This document shows positions 1 to 22,047 of a stretch of DNA of 64,000 nt, in pieces. The stretch is from Rapana venosa (lineage: Eukaryota; Mollusca; Gastropoda; Neogastropoda; Muricidae): positions 27,052,146-27,116,145 of the forward strand of contig CM054140.1 in assembly GCA_028751875.1 (NCBI GenBank). The letters are read 5' to 3'. How positions within the stretch are numbered: position 1 is the stretch's first letter; every line of letters starts with the position of its first letter. The position numbers and the translations under genes were made by a program. The notes under the pieces were generated by a model that was not told where the DNA came from, did not search any database, and was given only the letters and a program-made list of their open reading frames with translations.

Positions 1-51
1 TTTTTGGTGTGTGTGTATTGGTTGTCACTAAGGGGCCGTTGACTGTTTCAG

Positions 52-10039
<9,988 letters not shown>

Positions 10040-11394
10040 ACCCTGCATCCCTCTCCAGCCCTGACTCATGGCAATATTCCTGTATCGCTGGCATTTTCAT
10101 TGTCCTTGGTCTTGGTCTTCACTGTGAATGGCCATTCCTGTCTAATCCACCCACACCAATTTTCTTTTCTTCTTCTTCTTCTTCTTCTTCTTCATCTGTG
10201 TAATGTCTTGATTTGTACTTTTTTAAAATATTATATGAGATCTGTGATGGCTGATGTTGGTTTGGCGTTGCTGGTTTGACTTGTTTCCTTGGCTTTGTTA
10301 CATACTGCGTTGATTTTTTGGGTTAGACTTTTTTGTTCATTTTATGGAGGAAAACACTCAGAAAATATAGAAAACATTTTTTGTATATTGCAGAGAAACA
10401 TTTGTAGAATACTTAAAAAGAAAGTCGTGCCATTAGTATTTGAAGTATATGGTATTTGGAAGGAGGGTGAGGAGTCGCCCAGATTAAACTAAACAAGTAT
10501 TCAGACAAAGAATTACAGAACTCGGTAACCAATCTTAATAAGTATCCCAAGCCGAAGGGGTCCTTGTTTCTTTCCTGCAAAATAAGAAACAAACGAATAC
10601 TGATAACCAGATAAATTATACTTTTCTCACAAGAAACCAAACTGTAATAACCATGTCTATTTCTCACCTGGTCTTGATACAAACAAAACGTCACATAATT
10701 ACAACACCAGCTGTAAATCCTAGTACTAACAATTAAGAGTGACCGTCAGCGAGCTCGATATCAGTCTTGAAGGATCAAAGTTTACCAGTTCCTGGACTAG
10801 TCCTTAACCGTAGACAGATATTACACGAAATATAAAGAAAGAAGCGTTTGAAAGAAAACCAGAAAAAAAGAATAACAGCAGTTCAAAAGAGAAAATAAAA
10901 TAAAGATTGGAACACCAACAGTGAAAAACATGGAAAAAACTCGTTTTGTGGATAAGCTCCTATGGAAATGTGAGTGACTAAATAAATACGAAATCAGTCT
11001 AAATGAGAAAAACCACGACAGTAACAGGGGGGGGGAGGGGGGGGGATAGTGGTGGGATTGTTTTTTAGGGAAGGGGGGTGACTTTGCTTAGTTTTGCGTT
11101 TGATTCGGGCTTTTTTGTTTTTAGCCTACTTAGCTGAGACTCTTTTCCAAAAAAATTTCTTTCAGTTTTTATGAAGAAATCACAAATGGCTGTTGGGTTT
11201 TATCTTTTTTCCACTTTTTCCTGTCTCTGGTATGCACCCCTTGCCATGTGTCTTTTCCCATCATTCCATGTGGTTGTTGTGTTATTATAATGTTTTTGTT
11301 GTTGTTGTTGTTGTTAGAAACCGCTGATTCCCTCACACGTTTCACACTGTATTATTCATATGGAGAATACATTCCGAATTTTTGACAAATGTTA

Positions 11395-11400
<6 letters not shown>
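10040..11400 (+). other. Probable annexin 3' UTR, then unassigned DNA
   Basis: Non-coding after the annexin stop. It holds (TTC)n at 10164-10193 and a poly-G run at 11027-11046. A weak candidate poly(A) signal, AATAAA, lies at 10894-10899. The true 3' end cannot be fixed by eye. Confidence 0.4.

Positions 11401-11473
<73 letters not shown>
11397..11473. repeat. (GT)n microsatellite
   Basis: About 38 GT units with one TTG interruption. Confidence 0.96.
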
Positions 11474-11474
<1 letters not shown>

Positions 11475-11533
11475 TTTCAATGCTAAAATTACACCAACAA
11501 AATAAGCTAATGTGACATATCCCATGCATGTGT

Positions 11534-11645
11534 TTTTTCATTCCTCGGTTAGAACTGCGAGGTTTACGAATGATGAGATTTTGCATATTTGACCGTTGCC
11601 CACCAATAGGAAAGCCGCATTCTGACCTTTGGGATATCCATGCAT
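11534..11645 (-). repeat. SINE-A, type-1 tail fragment
   Basis: Antisense: TTCCTCGGTTAGAACTGCGA, GGTTTACGAATGATGAGATT, GCCGCATTCTGACC. Diverged from the better copies. Confidence 0.75.
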
Positions 11646-12024
11646 GATAATGATGTCTGTGGAGAACACTTGTGCATAAAGCAACAGATCCCTAGACAAA
11701 ACTCATGTCTCGATCTATCGTCTCATTCAAAAGACAAGCTCCTCACGCCACCATTCATGATCTGGCAGATGCGAAAATGAAGTCACGGCCTGCCTTCAAA
11801 TATGATTCAAAGAATGACGAGAGATCTGAACGAGTAGTGTGGAAACAGCAGGACTGAAACGTACACCGAACATAAGGGAGGGAACAAATGATTTTACACA
11901 ATGAATCTCCTGTTCTATAGACTGGTGTTTTACCTCTAGATCACCAAACTATTCCAGTACTGAGAAAGGCAAACTTGAAAGTATCGATAACGTAACACAA
12001 ACTAAATCAAATTCTGTTGTTGCA

Positions 12025-12080
12025 AGAGTAATGAATAAACACTCATGCGGTGTTTTACATCCAGTCCCTGCTCTTAGAGG
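12025..12080 (-). repeat. SINE-A, type-2 tail fragment
   Basis: AATGAATAAACACTCATGCG followed by TTTTACATCCAGTCCCTG: the type-2 tail only. Confidence 0.6.
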
Positions 12081-12238
12081 TGTTCTGTTAATGAGAATAT
12101 AGTGCTTTTCCTCCCACAGTTGGTTCTAGGCTGTCACTTAGTTCCACTGTGTGGCAGAGCAGCGGAGCAAGGAAAGCCCTGATTAACGCTTACTGTGCAG
12201 AGTGAGTAGTTGTTCCTGTCTCCATCTAATGCAGGGCG

Positions 12239-12460
12239 CATATCAGCCATACACTGAGGTGCCATCGTCAGTGGCTGAAAAGGATCAACTCGGTTTTCTC
12301 ATCATATTTTCAGCACTCTTCTTAGAATTTTCTCCAATAGACATCGTTCGTATCAGCCATTCATTGTGGTGCCATCGTCAGTGACTGAAAAGGATTAATG
12401 AAGTTTTCTTTTATTTTTCAGCACTGTGTTTTTTCTGCAAACAACATCGTTAAAAATCTG
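12239..12460 (+). repeat. Tandem duplication, unit about 115 bp
   Basis: Two copies of ATATCAGCCAT...TGGTGCCATCGTCAGTG...CTGAAAAGGAT...TTTTCAGCACT...ACATCGTT, starting at 12239 and about 12352. Confidence 0.75.
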
Positions 12461-12937
12461 ACACTTTTCCCGAAAAAATTATGTGCAACACAACTGCTTC
12501 TGTGCACGTGAACAAAGTACACAGACAAAGCGTAACATCTTAATGATCTTCTCTATTGTATAGCAGCAGGATCGAAGTTCAAACTCCTGTGAAATACAGC
12601 ACCCAGTTTTCTGACTAAAACAAAAGCCACATCTATAAAGAATGGTATGGTAAAGGGTACCAGATTTTTCATTGTTTGTGTTTTAAAGGTCCAAATGCCA
12701 AACTACGCACATCTCATGACGTAACCTGACAACCACTTTTTCACCAAAGACTAGCAGAGGCTAGCTGCTTGTTTTTCAGTTTAGACTCCATAGAACTATA
12801 ACTGGGCTGACTGGCCATTAAGAAAACAACCTGAGGCAATCCAGCCCCTAAAATGGCCCTAGTTATTGGTGTCATCAGAAAACAGCCTATCGGCCTGCAG
12901 CATGAAATACAAAGACTCACTCACTTGATCAAGGACG

Positions 12938-13040
12938 CTTGGTCACAACTATTCTTGGTAACGATGACACTTGGTCACAATAACATGTGGTCACAATAAC
13001 GCGGTTATAACGACACATGGTCACAATATTGTGACAATAT
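12938..13040 (+). repeat. Short direct repeats, TTGGTCACAA type
   Basis: Four to five imperfect units of (A)C(TT/ATG)TGGTCACAATAAC, ending in a small palindrome ACAATATTGTGACAATATT. Confidence 0.6.
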
Positions 13041-13054
13041 TATTGCAGACAACA

Positions 13055-13095
13055 ATATAGTCGCTGTATGAGCATTCGACGACGACGAAGAAGAA
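13055..13095 (+). repeat. Repeat family E, 3' fragment
   Basis: GTCGCTGTATGAGCATTCGA followed by (GAC/GAA)n. It matches the end of family E copies at 53360-53480, 58295-58555 and 61520-61640. Confidence 0.6.
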
Positions 13096-13133
13096 ACTTT
13101 TTTTTCATGTTCAGTCTTGGCTCAAGATGAATT

Positions 13134-13134
<1 letters not shown>

Positions 13135-13180
<46 letters not shown>

Positions 13181-13199
13181 CTCACATCACACCACCACA

Positions 13200-13258
<59 letters not shown>
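13135..13258. repeat. (CA)n microsatellite
   Basis: (CA)n interrupted by CCCCTCACATCACACCACCA near 13177. Confidence 0.95.
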
Positions 13259-13260
<2 letters not shown>

Positions 13261-13434
13261 ATTGATTTGCCATTGAAGTTATTTAGAGTCGTCTACTTTT
13301 CAGTTTCAATATCATTCCCTATTTGCACTGGTTTCGTTACTATGATTACTATGGGAAGATTCATTGGAGAGTACAATATTAACTGCCATTTTTTCCGGGG
13401 CTTTATCTGACAAATGATGCACTGAAAAATATGC

Positions 13435-13992
13435 ATGCACAACAGGCCTCTCAAGACAACTGGAACAGAAAACCATCCCTGTAACATTTGTGAGAAAGAA
13501 GACATTCTTCATCCTGAACCCCTCAAAACACTCAAACCCTTGACTATCCATATCTTCTTGTTGTGGATTATTGTTCAAGATAAATTGAGACTGCCTTCTT
13601 GTCATCCACACCATCACCATCTGTCGATGATCATTGCTGAGACATTTTAGTCCACAATTCAGTTCGAGAAACTTCAGTAAATTTGCCAAGAACTACGATT
13701 TCGCAATTGTAACAAGCAACCCTGTTCCCTCTCCATCATCTTACACAGTTCAAACTCCTACGGGAAAACAAAGAAGAAAGGATCATCGCCTGTGTCCACG
13801 GCGCAGCCAGCCACCTTCAACAAGGTATGTCCCCACAAAACATCAACGCTTCCAGGATTGCAGGAACAGCATTCTATACCAGAATTGCAACAAGTTCTCA
13901 GATATGCAGCTCCACATGATCATCTTATGAATAAAGCACCGTCTGATGAACAGTTGCAGTCTTGCACAGAACTTGATCAAGAAGACTTGTGA
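13435..13992 (+). other. Possible coding exon(s), unrecognised; open frames on both strands
   Basis: Two overlapping + frames (13634-13930 and 13792-13992) and one - frame (13312-13689) stay open over 200-380 nt in sequence free of SINEs and microsatellites. The + frame ending at 13992 reads STAQPATFNKVCPHKTSTLP early and SDEQLQSCTELDQEDL at its end. A donor-like AAGGTATGT lies at 13829-13837. No family is recognised, the strand is unsettled, and chance frames cannot be excluded. Confidence 0.25.
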
Positions 13993-14859
13993 AACTGCTA
14001 AAAATGATTAGCTTTAAAATGCATGCAATATTTTGTTCTTGTAAAAACAAAATTGAAACTTATGTTGAAATTTGAATTTTTTAAGAAAAGAAATTTTCAA
14101 ATACACAATGTGCCTGTACCTTGGAGTGTCTAAAAACTTAATGTAAATGAAAATGTGTTTGAAAAGATATTTAAACACTTTCAACAATCTAAAAACTGGG
14201 GATTTAGAATAATGGTAGCATTGTTGACCAATAAGATATTTTGGGATTGATGTCTTCCATACTTCATGTGACAATTAATTTACTTAGCAACTGGGACTGC
14301 TAGAAAGTAAGCAGAGATCGACCCCTCTCTCTAAGTGAACTAGATCTATATATTACAATGAGTTTATGTACTATAGCTACTTCGACAAAGGCCTGTGACA
14401 ACGTGATTCTAGAAAGTATGACAGAACAGTACTAGGCATTTTATTCTTTGGCACTAGATCTATGTGTAACTGGAACCAACTAGCAAAAGAAATTGCATGC
14501 AGACTCTTAAGGCACTAGACTTATCTTTCTCTCTCACCTCCCACTCCTGCTGCCATACTGCTTTCTCTTCGACCCCTCCACTATACTACCCTGTCTATTC
14601 CCTTTCCATTCCACCTCCCATACCCCGTCCATCCCCCTTTTGCCCACAATTGTTATCTTACAGGGAGGAGGGGGAGAAAGAAAAGCCGCTGTGGTCATTT
14701 TCCATTACATTACAACTTAATTATTACTTGTTTATTTCAAAGTATAGATCCAGATCGATCACTGTTTATCAGAAATCTGATTAAAACCTGGCAAAAAGAC
14801 AACCGTGCCTGTTATGGGTTGGGCAAACATCTATGCGAAGTAACCTCTGCATGGACATG

Positions 14860-14965
14860 CAGAGTTACCCCACTTTATCACGTGACAGGGCGCGGTCTCG
14901 GCAGCTGAGCATGAATGTCATGCAGGCATTGACGCTCAAGAAGCAACTTCATGAGTTTGTGGGCA
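14860..14965 (+). promoter_or_regulatory. Candidate promoter/5' UTR with E-box
   Basis: A locally CpG-rich stretch (GGGCGCGGTCTCGG) with a palindromic E-box CACGTG inside ATCACGTGAC at about 14878-14887, just upstream of a good ATG at 14966. No TATA box is seen. Inference only. Confidence 0.35.
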
Positions 14966-15046
14966 ATGTCTGCAATTTTTAAGTTTCGAAATGGAAATGT
15001 CGTGCTGACTTATACAGTTGCTAGTCTGCACCCAGACTATTGCAAG
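14966..15046 (+). CDS. Candidate first exon of an unrecognised gene
   Basis: ATG at 14966 opens 27 codons that end exactly at a strong donor (AAG|gtaagt). The product begins MSAIFKFRNGNVVLTYTV and ends HPDYCK, phase 0. A CpG-richer upstream region with an E-box supports a real start. The next exon could be 18024-18104 (phase 0 at both ends), but this cannot be shown without transcripts. I do not recognise the protein; no signal peptide or membrane segment is visible in so short a piece. Confidence 0.4.
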
Positions 15047-15410
15047 GTAAGTTTTCCCGTTGCATATTGCATGGTCGTAGTATTAAATTTTGTAGGTTTC
15101 AGCAACAGTTAATTAAACTAAACATTAATTTCAAAGTTTGCAGTGATGCCAAGCATTTTAAAGTTTCAGGTTTCACATTTCAGGCTTTTTTTTTAAACGT
15201 GGCCACAAGCTTTTGCCGAGTTACAGTTCCGTTCTTAATGTTGTAGGTGGAAAAAAAATTCGTATCTTGGCTAGAGCTATGTTTTAATCTCCATTCCAAC
15301 CAGCATACAATGGCTTAGCTTCCAAATGGCGAACCGGTTTAAATGTCTGTGCAAGTTGCTCTGTATGAATTCGTACATGGGACCTTGGTTTATAGTTTCT
15401 TCTGAAGGAC

Positions 15411-15412
<2 letters not shown>

Positions 15413-15487
<75 letters not shown>
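15413..15487. repeat. (GT)n microsatellite
   Basis: About 37 perfect GT units. Confidence 0.97.
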
Positions 15488-15488
<1 letters not shown>

Positions 15489-16059
15489 ATTCGCATGCAC
15501 CATAGGCCTACTTGTTTGGAAACTATATAATTTTATCACAGTTCTTGGGATATGTACTGTTGCTTGGTAAAACATTAAATATTCAAGCTTGACTTTCCTG
15601 TAAAATCTTACGCTAAATGTGTGCAAGTTATACACAGTATGAGAGTAACCAAACAGGAATGATAGGATGTGTTAGAATTTTATGTTGGCTAAAAAAAGGC
15701 CTTGTAATTTAACTGTTCACTCCCAACAGAGCCATACTTGAACTGTAGAATGTATGCACAGTATCACAGACATTTTTTTCTTCAACATGTTACAATGCAT
15801 GCACAGTATCTCGACTATTGTTCACTTCAGTATATTGCAAAATGCAGGCACGGTATCGTAAGTCGCTGTTCCCTTCAGCCCAGTAAAGAAGACAAGAATA
15901 GGTGTAAACTGTAAACAAAATACATACTGGTAATATGAAAATCATTTTTCATGGTAAGTGGTCAGTCCAAAAAGTATGATTTATTACTAAAGATGCAAGG
16001 CCAGTTATCTGCACAAAAAGTATCCATCTTATTACAGGAAATCATCATACAGACACCCA

Positions 16060-16133
16060 GACAGACGGACACACACACACACATACATACACACACACAC
16101 ACACACACGCACGCACGCACGCACGCGCGCACT
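16060..16133. repeat. (CA)n/(CG)n microsatellite
   Basis: CA-rich run with CATA interruptions, passing into CGCACGCACG and CGCGCGC. Confidence 0.9.
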
Positions 16134-16599
16134 TATTTTGCTTTTACAATGTTATTACATACATGACTATGACTGTTAAAACAGATACTGGGCTGGCTGT
16201 GATGGACCAAGGACACTGGAAAGATTGTTAAGGCTACAGTTCTGAAGAGTACAAAGCCTCTACACTGTATGTATAATAGGGTCTCTTCTGATAAAGGTAA
16301 GAGATTGTAGAATAGAAAACACCTCAACAAGGCCCTGATGGACTTCATTTGTTGGAGTGTGAGACCAAAAGGTATATTGGCCCTGGCCTTTAGAATTGGG
16401 AGATTTTGTTTTCCATATATAATAATCTGTATTGTATATCATTGCATGTTTTCAGATTATGGCCTATAGAATTTTATTTCCTGATGCTTTTTGTACACAG
16501 CATTGCATGTTTTCAGATCTTTCAATACTGAGCTGCAACATTGATGAGTGGAGTCTACACAAACTTGACTAAACTAAGACAGAATTGGGTGCGATGCAA

Positions 16600-17460
16600 A
16601 GCACTACATTGCAAAATCACAAAATTGCAAAATAAAACAAAAGAATGGAAAACGCAAGACAGACATGTAAAAAGAAAAAAAGGGAAGAGTAAAAAAACAA
16701 AAGAACTTAAAAGAGGGGGGAGAAACAAACTGAAATTAAAGTAAATAATATAAAATGGAATACACATGAAATACACCAAACTCACAACGAAACAACATGC
16801 AAAACAAAGCAAACAAAACACAAACAAACCTGTAAATAAAATAATAAAAACTAAAAAAGGAAAATCAAATGGGAAAAAACGAGCAATACAGAGACTCTTC
16901 TTGCGGGTGACTTCACAGTGTGATCAGCGTGGGATTGTTGTGGTGCGGTAAATTTGGAATGAGTGGTGTGGAAACACCAGGACTGGTGCTTGGCATAAAA
17001 AAGCGCAAAATTGTTAAATATGACAGATAAACAAATAAAACGATAATAATTTTAAAAAATATAGTAGTCTTTAAAATGAAATAAACTTAAAAATCCAAAA
17101 GCTAAAATTGCAAAAACTAAAACAAATGAACAGAATAAAACTGAATGGCATAAACTGAAACAAATTAACAAAATTAAACTGAATGGCATAAACTGAAACA
17201 AATGAACAAAATAAAACTGAATGGCATAAAATGAAACCAAGAGGGTAACCCCTAAAAAATCTAAATTTAAAACGTTGAAAATGTCCAACCAAAAAAATGG
17301 GGAAAATCCTGTCTAGCAATAAAAACGAAAGAAAATGAACGGAGAAGATAGATAAAACTAAAAAATATAAACATCCAGTGCAAAACATCCCAGCCCTAAA
17401 AAATGATAAACAGACAAAACAGATGGGGAAAATCTGCCTGCAAGAGATAAAAAAAAAAAA
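16600..17460. other. A-rich stretch with a 38-bp minisatellite
   Basis: Very A-rich on the + strand, no coding signal. At 17118-17240 a 38-bp unit (AACAAATGAACAGAATAAAA then CTGAATGGCATAAACTGA) repeats about 3.5 times. The - strand frames full of Phe/Leu/Ile are by-products of this composition. Confidence 0.75.
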
Positions 17461-17610
17461 GATCATCATCATCACCATTATCAACATCGTTGTCACCGTC
17501 TTTATCATTAGTCCCTTGACCAAAATGATCATCTTGGGGCACATGAGGGACATATTGGTCAACAGTTTTCTCTAGGCTGGTCTGTCTTCATCCTTTTACA
17601 GCAACATTAG
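17460..17610 (-). repeat. Non-LTR retrotransposon 3' end fragment, (ATC)n-tailed
   Basis: (ATC)n, then GTCCCTTGACCAAAATGATC and GGTCAACAGTTTTCTC...GGCTGGTCTGTC. The same arrangement occurs at 22048-22395, where RT-like C-terminal coding is visible. Confidence 0.7.
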
Positions 17611-17689
17611 TATGATTTGTTTGAACATCACCAACTATGACGGCAGCGACCCAATGCATATGAAGGATACATTAATGACATGTGTATCT

Positions 17690-19260
17690 GTTGTTTTGTT
17701 TTACTTTTAGTTTAACCTGATATATGCAGATACTTTACCAGGTACCATAAGAGTCTGAACATTTCTCGCCAAGTCCAGCACCGTCAAACTCCTACCTCAT
17801 CACTTCAGTCATAAGGTATGAGTTAATCATTTCTGCCTGCCTGATCTTAGAGCCTATCTGTCTTTGATTGCATTTCTGTCTGTCTGTCCTTTACCTGGCA
17901 TTTCTGTCTGTCTTTTCCCGGATGTTTCTGTCTTTTGTTTACCTTTTTCTTTTATTTTCCTGAAGGGTATTATTCTATTTTGAAAATGTTTAGTGCAATG
18001 TTGAAAAATCAGTCTGTCAACAGAGAGACTACTGCCAAGGTCTAGTCATCACTGATGGCATGCCTGCCGCAATGAAGAACCACCAAATAGTTGACAAAGG
18101 CCAGGTAAGAAAATCACTCCATCACTCAACATAGTATTATGTGTGCAATCTGAAAGTGATGTTCTGTTTTCATATACATCAGTGGTTTAGAGATCTTATG
18201 GATATGTTCTCAGACCATGCCCATCACTATTTGTTGAAATATAGGCCTACATGTTGTGTAAATTTGGTCACAAAGTGGACATTGTCTGTGGGGGATATTG
18301 TCTTTGTGTGTGTGTATGTGACGAATTAATCACAGGATTTTGAAACGGTAAAGTATACATTTCATCAGTTTGAAAGTATTGTGATCATATAGAATTCATG
18401 CTTGTACTAACGAAACTTTTGCCATTTTGATTGTGACTTACGATGATGTACTTATTTCAGGATCTATGGGGCTGGAATCAAATGTGAAGTATTAGTTCTA
18501 TTGAACTGCATTCTCTCTCCTTGTATAGTTCTGCATTTTTTCTATTTTCTAGTTTATTTTTGTCTTTTATTTCTGACTGACTTTTTCTCTTTGTTGTTTC
18601 TGTTATGTGTTTTCTTTATTAATAAATTATACATGTATTATTTATTTCTACTATCAGTATGTTGTGCCGGTCTTTTATGCTGTTTTTAAGTGTATTAGTA
18701 CATGTGTTTCACTATTTAGTTGGCACGTTTTGTTGCACTTTGCTTTATCAAAGTTATGTTTGCTTTAGAGTACGTCAGTTTTACCATTTTCAAATATTTA
18801 GAGTTGCACTTTTGTATGCTATTTTTAAAGTTGAGTACATATGTTTTACCAGGTACCACCAAGGCCTACCAGCTGCAGTCACGTCATCGCCATCAGATAA
18901 GTTGAATTAGGATATGTCTCTTTTTAACCTGGCATATGTAGACCAGATGTGCTGGTGTCATGTCATTGTCCCCATGTCTATCGTGTACTTGGCCGGCCAT
19001 TCTGTCTGTTTTGTCTGTGGATGTCCTGTTTGTCTGTATTTGCATTTCTGTCTTTCTGTTTGTTTTTTTGCCCTTTTCTGCCCGTCTGTCTCTGTTCCAC
19101 GGGATTGCATTTCATGTTGAAAACGTTTCAGTGCTACGTGATAGAATCATTCTGTTGACAGAGCTGCCTGCTGTCAAGGTGTATGGACCTGACATTGTCG
19201 TGGCTGCCTGCATGGATTGGAACCAAGAAGTTTTGCTGAAGAAAATCCTGGTTAGAAAAT
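17690..19260 (+). repeat. Diverged tandem duplication, about 400-bp units
   Basis: Unit 1 (17690-18110) and unit 2 (about 18830-19260) share ordered islands: TTTACCAGGTACCA, TTTAACCTGRYATATG, GCATTTCTGTCT, TTGAAAAYGTTT.AGTG, TCTGT(CA/TG)ACAGAG and an exon-like block ending near GTTAGAAAA/GTAAGAAAA. Order is only partly kept: TTTAACCTG precedes TTTACCAGGTACCA in unit 1 and follows it in unit 2. Divergence is heavy. Confidence 0.5.
18024..18104 (+). CDS. Candidate internal exon, unrecognised
   Basis: AACAG acceptor at 18019-18023 and GTAAGA donor at 18105 bound 27 open codons in phase 0, reading RDYCQGLVITDGMPAAMK and then NHQIVDKGQ. It is phase-compatible with the candidate first exon at 14966-15046. 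The diverged copy at about 19154-19248 is open only in another frame, so it may be dead. Function unknown. Confidence 0.3.
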
Positions 19261-19785
19261 GACTTGTCATTTTTACTCAGCAGTTGTCTGAAAATTTCTT
19301 TGCAAGTTATAAATTCATTGACATGTAAAGGGCTTTTACGTTAGTTGTCACTTTGTTCTTCACTGTTCGTTTTTTTTTTAAACATTTTATGGTCACAGAA
19401 CAGAGAACTTTCTTTTCTTCGTTTTAAACGGTTCTTGTAGATATTGACTGACTGATTCTAAAAAACAAATTTTAATCCTTGCAATTGAATGGGAGTTAAA
19501 GATAAATTGTAACATCGTGTTTAAGAAATAAATTGTTAATATCTGAAAGTGGTGAAATTAAATCAAAGATGAATTGAAATTTCAACTTCTCAGAGTGATT
19601 TAATCATTGCAATATTTAAGCGAATAAAGAAAAGAAGTGTGTCAAGGTTTGTATAAAAAAGGCATGTATAATGTAAACTTATATTCACACTATTCTAAAG
19701 AGTAATGTGCTAAAATCAGTGGGATATATGAGCTAAAAAATTGTCAGGATTATCCTTGTTGCTGATTGTTGTTTATTGCATTCAG

Positions 19786-19994
19786 GAATAAGCAGCCGGA
19801 CTGAATCAAGTGGAAAGGAGTGGAGGAGGAGGATGCCTCCAGTAATTGAGGACGTCCCAGTCTTCCCGGAGGAGGTGAAAACCTGCAGCCATCGAAGACA
19901 GCGCCAGTCGTCAAGGACACTGCCAGTCATCAGTAGATCCCCCAGCACATCCCCGTGTAGAACTCTCAAGACTGTGTGGAGCATGACGCCATGA
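19786..19994 (+). CDS. Candidate terminal exon, unrecognised
   Basis: Follows a pyrimidine-rich acceptor (ATTGCATTCAG at 19775-19785). The open frame starts one codon-third in: ISSRTESSGKEWRRRMPPVI early, SRSPSTSPCRTLKTVWS near the end, stop TGA at 19992. It is basic and Ser/Pro/Arg-rich, with no recognised domain. Entry phase does not match the candidate exon at 18024-18104, so another exon would be needed between them. Confidence 0.25.
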
Positions 19995-21085
19995 CTTGCA
20001 AAGTCAATCACGTTAAAAAGGGGAAAACCAGTGACATGAAACATGAGAGGTGTGCACAAAAACTGATCACTACACAGAAACCAGTGCAACACGGAAACAT
20101 CACTCATACATGAACTAAAGGATATCAACTGCTTACTTTTTTTTCCCAAGTCCGCTTGTAGCCTCTTTCAGTGGCAATGCCCGTAAGAAGCATTATGCTA
20201 TAGACAGACTGAATGTTAACATGTAACATTGCCATTCACACAAGAACCTTGATAAACTCAGAAAAGTTTGTCATACACGGTACAACTATATGTATCAGCA
20301 CAAAGATGAGCAGCAACCAACCCAGAAAAATGTGTTTAAACGTCTATCCTCCATAGACCGCATCCACCACTTTACACTAGGGTAGCTTTTGCTCTAGAGG
20401 TTGGGCACTGAAAGCACTTCTTAAAAGAGAGTGGAAGCGGAGAAAAAGAGGTTCTGTTGATGTTCTTGAAGGGAGGGAGGTACCAGTTACGAGAGGTTTA
20501 TAAAACACACGTTACCCTTTAAAAATGAAGAAAAACATAGATTTTTTTTAAAGAGAAGAAAGAAGGAAAAAGGAAGAAAGACAGTCGAGTAGGGATGAAT
20601 AAAAGGCAGTGGAGATTGAGATGATTTAGTAAAAAAAAAAAAAAAAATTAAAAACCGTTTCCAATGAAACGTGTTAAGGGGGAAAAAAAAGAAAACGACG
20701 ATGGTGTACAATCTACCAGAGAATGGAGAAAGGAAAAAAACTGGGTTTTCAGATGACTGGAAATGAAGGAAAAGAAAGCTCGCTGATGGAAAATTTCGTT
20801 TTTTCAGTTTTATTTTTGACATTAAAACGTTTGTTCTAAAATGAATGAAGCAGAATAGCTGGCATTCCCAATTCAACCTTTTATTTGTTCGCCATAACTC
20901 ATGTAAGGGTTTTTTCCTTCATTTTTACTTATTGATCAATGGGGTTTTGTTTTTTTAATCAGTCTTCTGATACTTTGAAAAAATTCTCTTTTATGAATGT
21001 GCCCCATGTTACATTTGGAATTGGTCATAATTAGTGATGCATTTTCTTAATTTCTTTTATGGGTGGAGCCAATTCGTTAAGAGGG
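19995..21085. other. No feature recognised
   Basis: A/T-rich non-coding sequence with poly-A at 20632-20647. No splice-bounded open frame or repeat family was identified. Confidence 0.5.
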
Positions 21086-21445
21086 AAACAAGATAGGCTA
21101 AAAGTTAGCGCGTTGCACTTGCGATTTGGGGTCCCAAGTTTAAGTCACCACCACAATGCAATTCAAGAGGATTTTTCCCCCTGAAGTTGACATCAGTACT
21201 GACTCCCCTACCCTGAAGGTCTTTCAGATTAGACCGTATACTGTGCAGACTTATGCAGAGCATCTTGCACGCACATTAAAACCTGCTCTGCCTTTCCGAG
21301 GAGAAAGCTATACAAGCGGCAACAAAACGCATGCACCGTGGTGTCGTGTAACACACCACCCCCAAAGTTGGAATGTAGCTACCTAAATGGAGGGGAAAAG
21401 TGGTTGCGTACATAAGAATCTCACCATTGGTGAACGTCAAAGCTG
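21085..21445 (+). repeat. SINE-A type 1, near full length
   Basis: Degenerate tRNA-like head (ATAGGCTAAAAGTTAGCGCG ... GTCCCAAGTTTAAGTC), body GACATCAGTACTGACTCCCC and GCATCTTGCACGCACATTAA, and type-1 tail AATGTAGCTACCTAAATGGA then ATCTCACCATTGGTGAACG. Part of the middle is lost. Confidence 0.8.
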
Positions 21446-22047
21446 TAACCAAAGAACAACAAAATTCATTAAGGAAATTCTCTTGCTTTGAGAAACTTCT
21501 CAATGCTTGTAAGACATGCAAATTCTTGTATTTTTTTTAATATGAAAATGTAATCACCTAAATGAAAACTGCTGGTGGAATGTGATCTGATGAATTCATT
21601 CATAATTTTGGATTTTGTATTGCTTGATCCTGGTTAAGAAAGTTTCTGGTTCAAAAAATGGTTCTTAAATGCTAAACAGCACATGCTAAAAGCATCACAT
21701 AAATTGGAGACAAATTTGAGGTCTGTTTTTAAGGGGTTTTTGGATTGGATTTTTTGTTTGGGGGGTTGCAGTCAGTAGTATTTTATTGCAGATAATACTG
21801 TGGCATAAGAAAATATATGAATATGATTGAATGAACACATTTTTGTGAAGTTTTTCTTTAAATTTTACAGAATAGGAGTTGAATATAATTTTCATTGAGA
21901 TGGTGTGCAAGGGAAGGTGTGTCTGTGTCTGTGTGTGTGTGTGTTTGGAAAGCGGGTGTTTGGAAAGGGGGTACATCTGATTTTGTATGACAGGTATTTA
22001 AGGGAAAGTGTTGTTTGAGAGGAGGAGTGCAGGGTATGTTAAGTTCA

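Noticed and set aside
19154..19248. Second copy of the 18024-18104 exon as a coding exon
   Set aside because: In the matching phase it meets a stop, and its donor (GTTAGA) is weaker.
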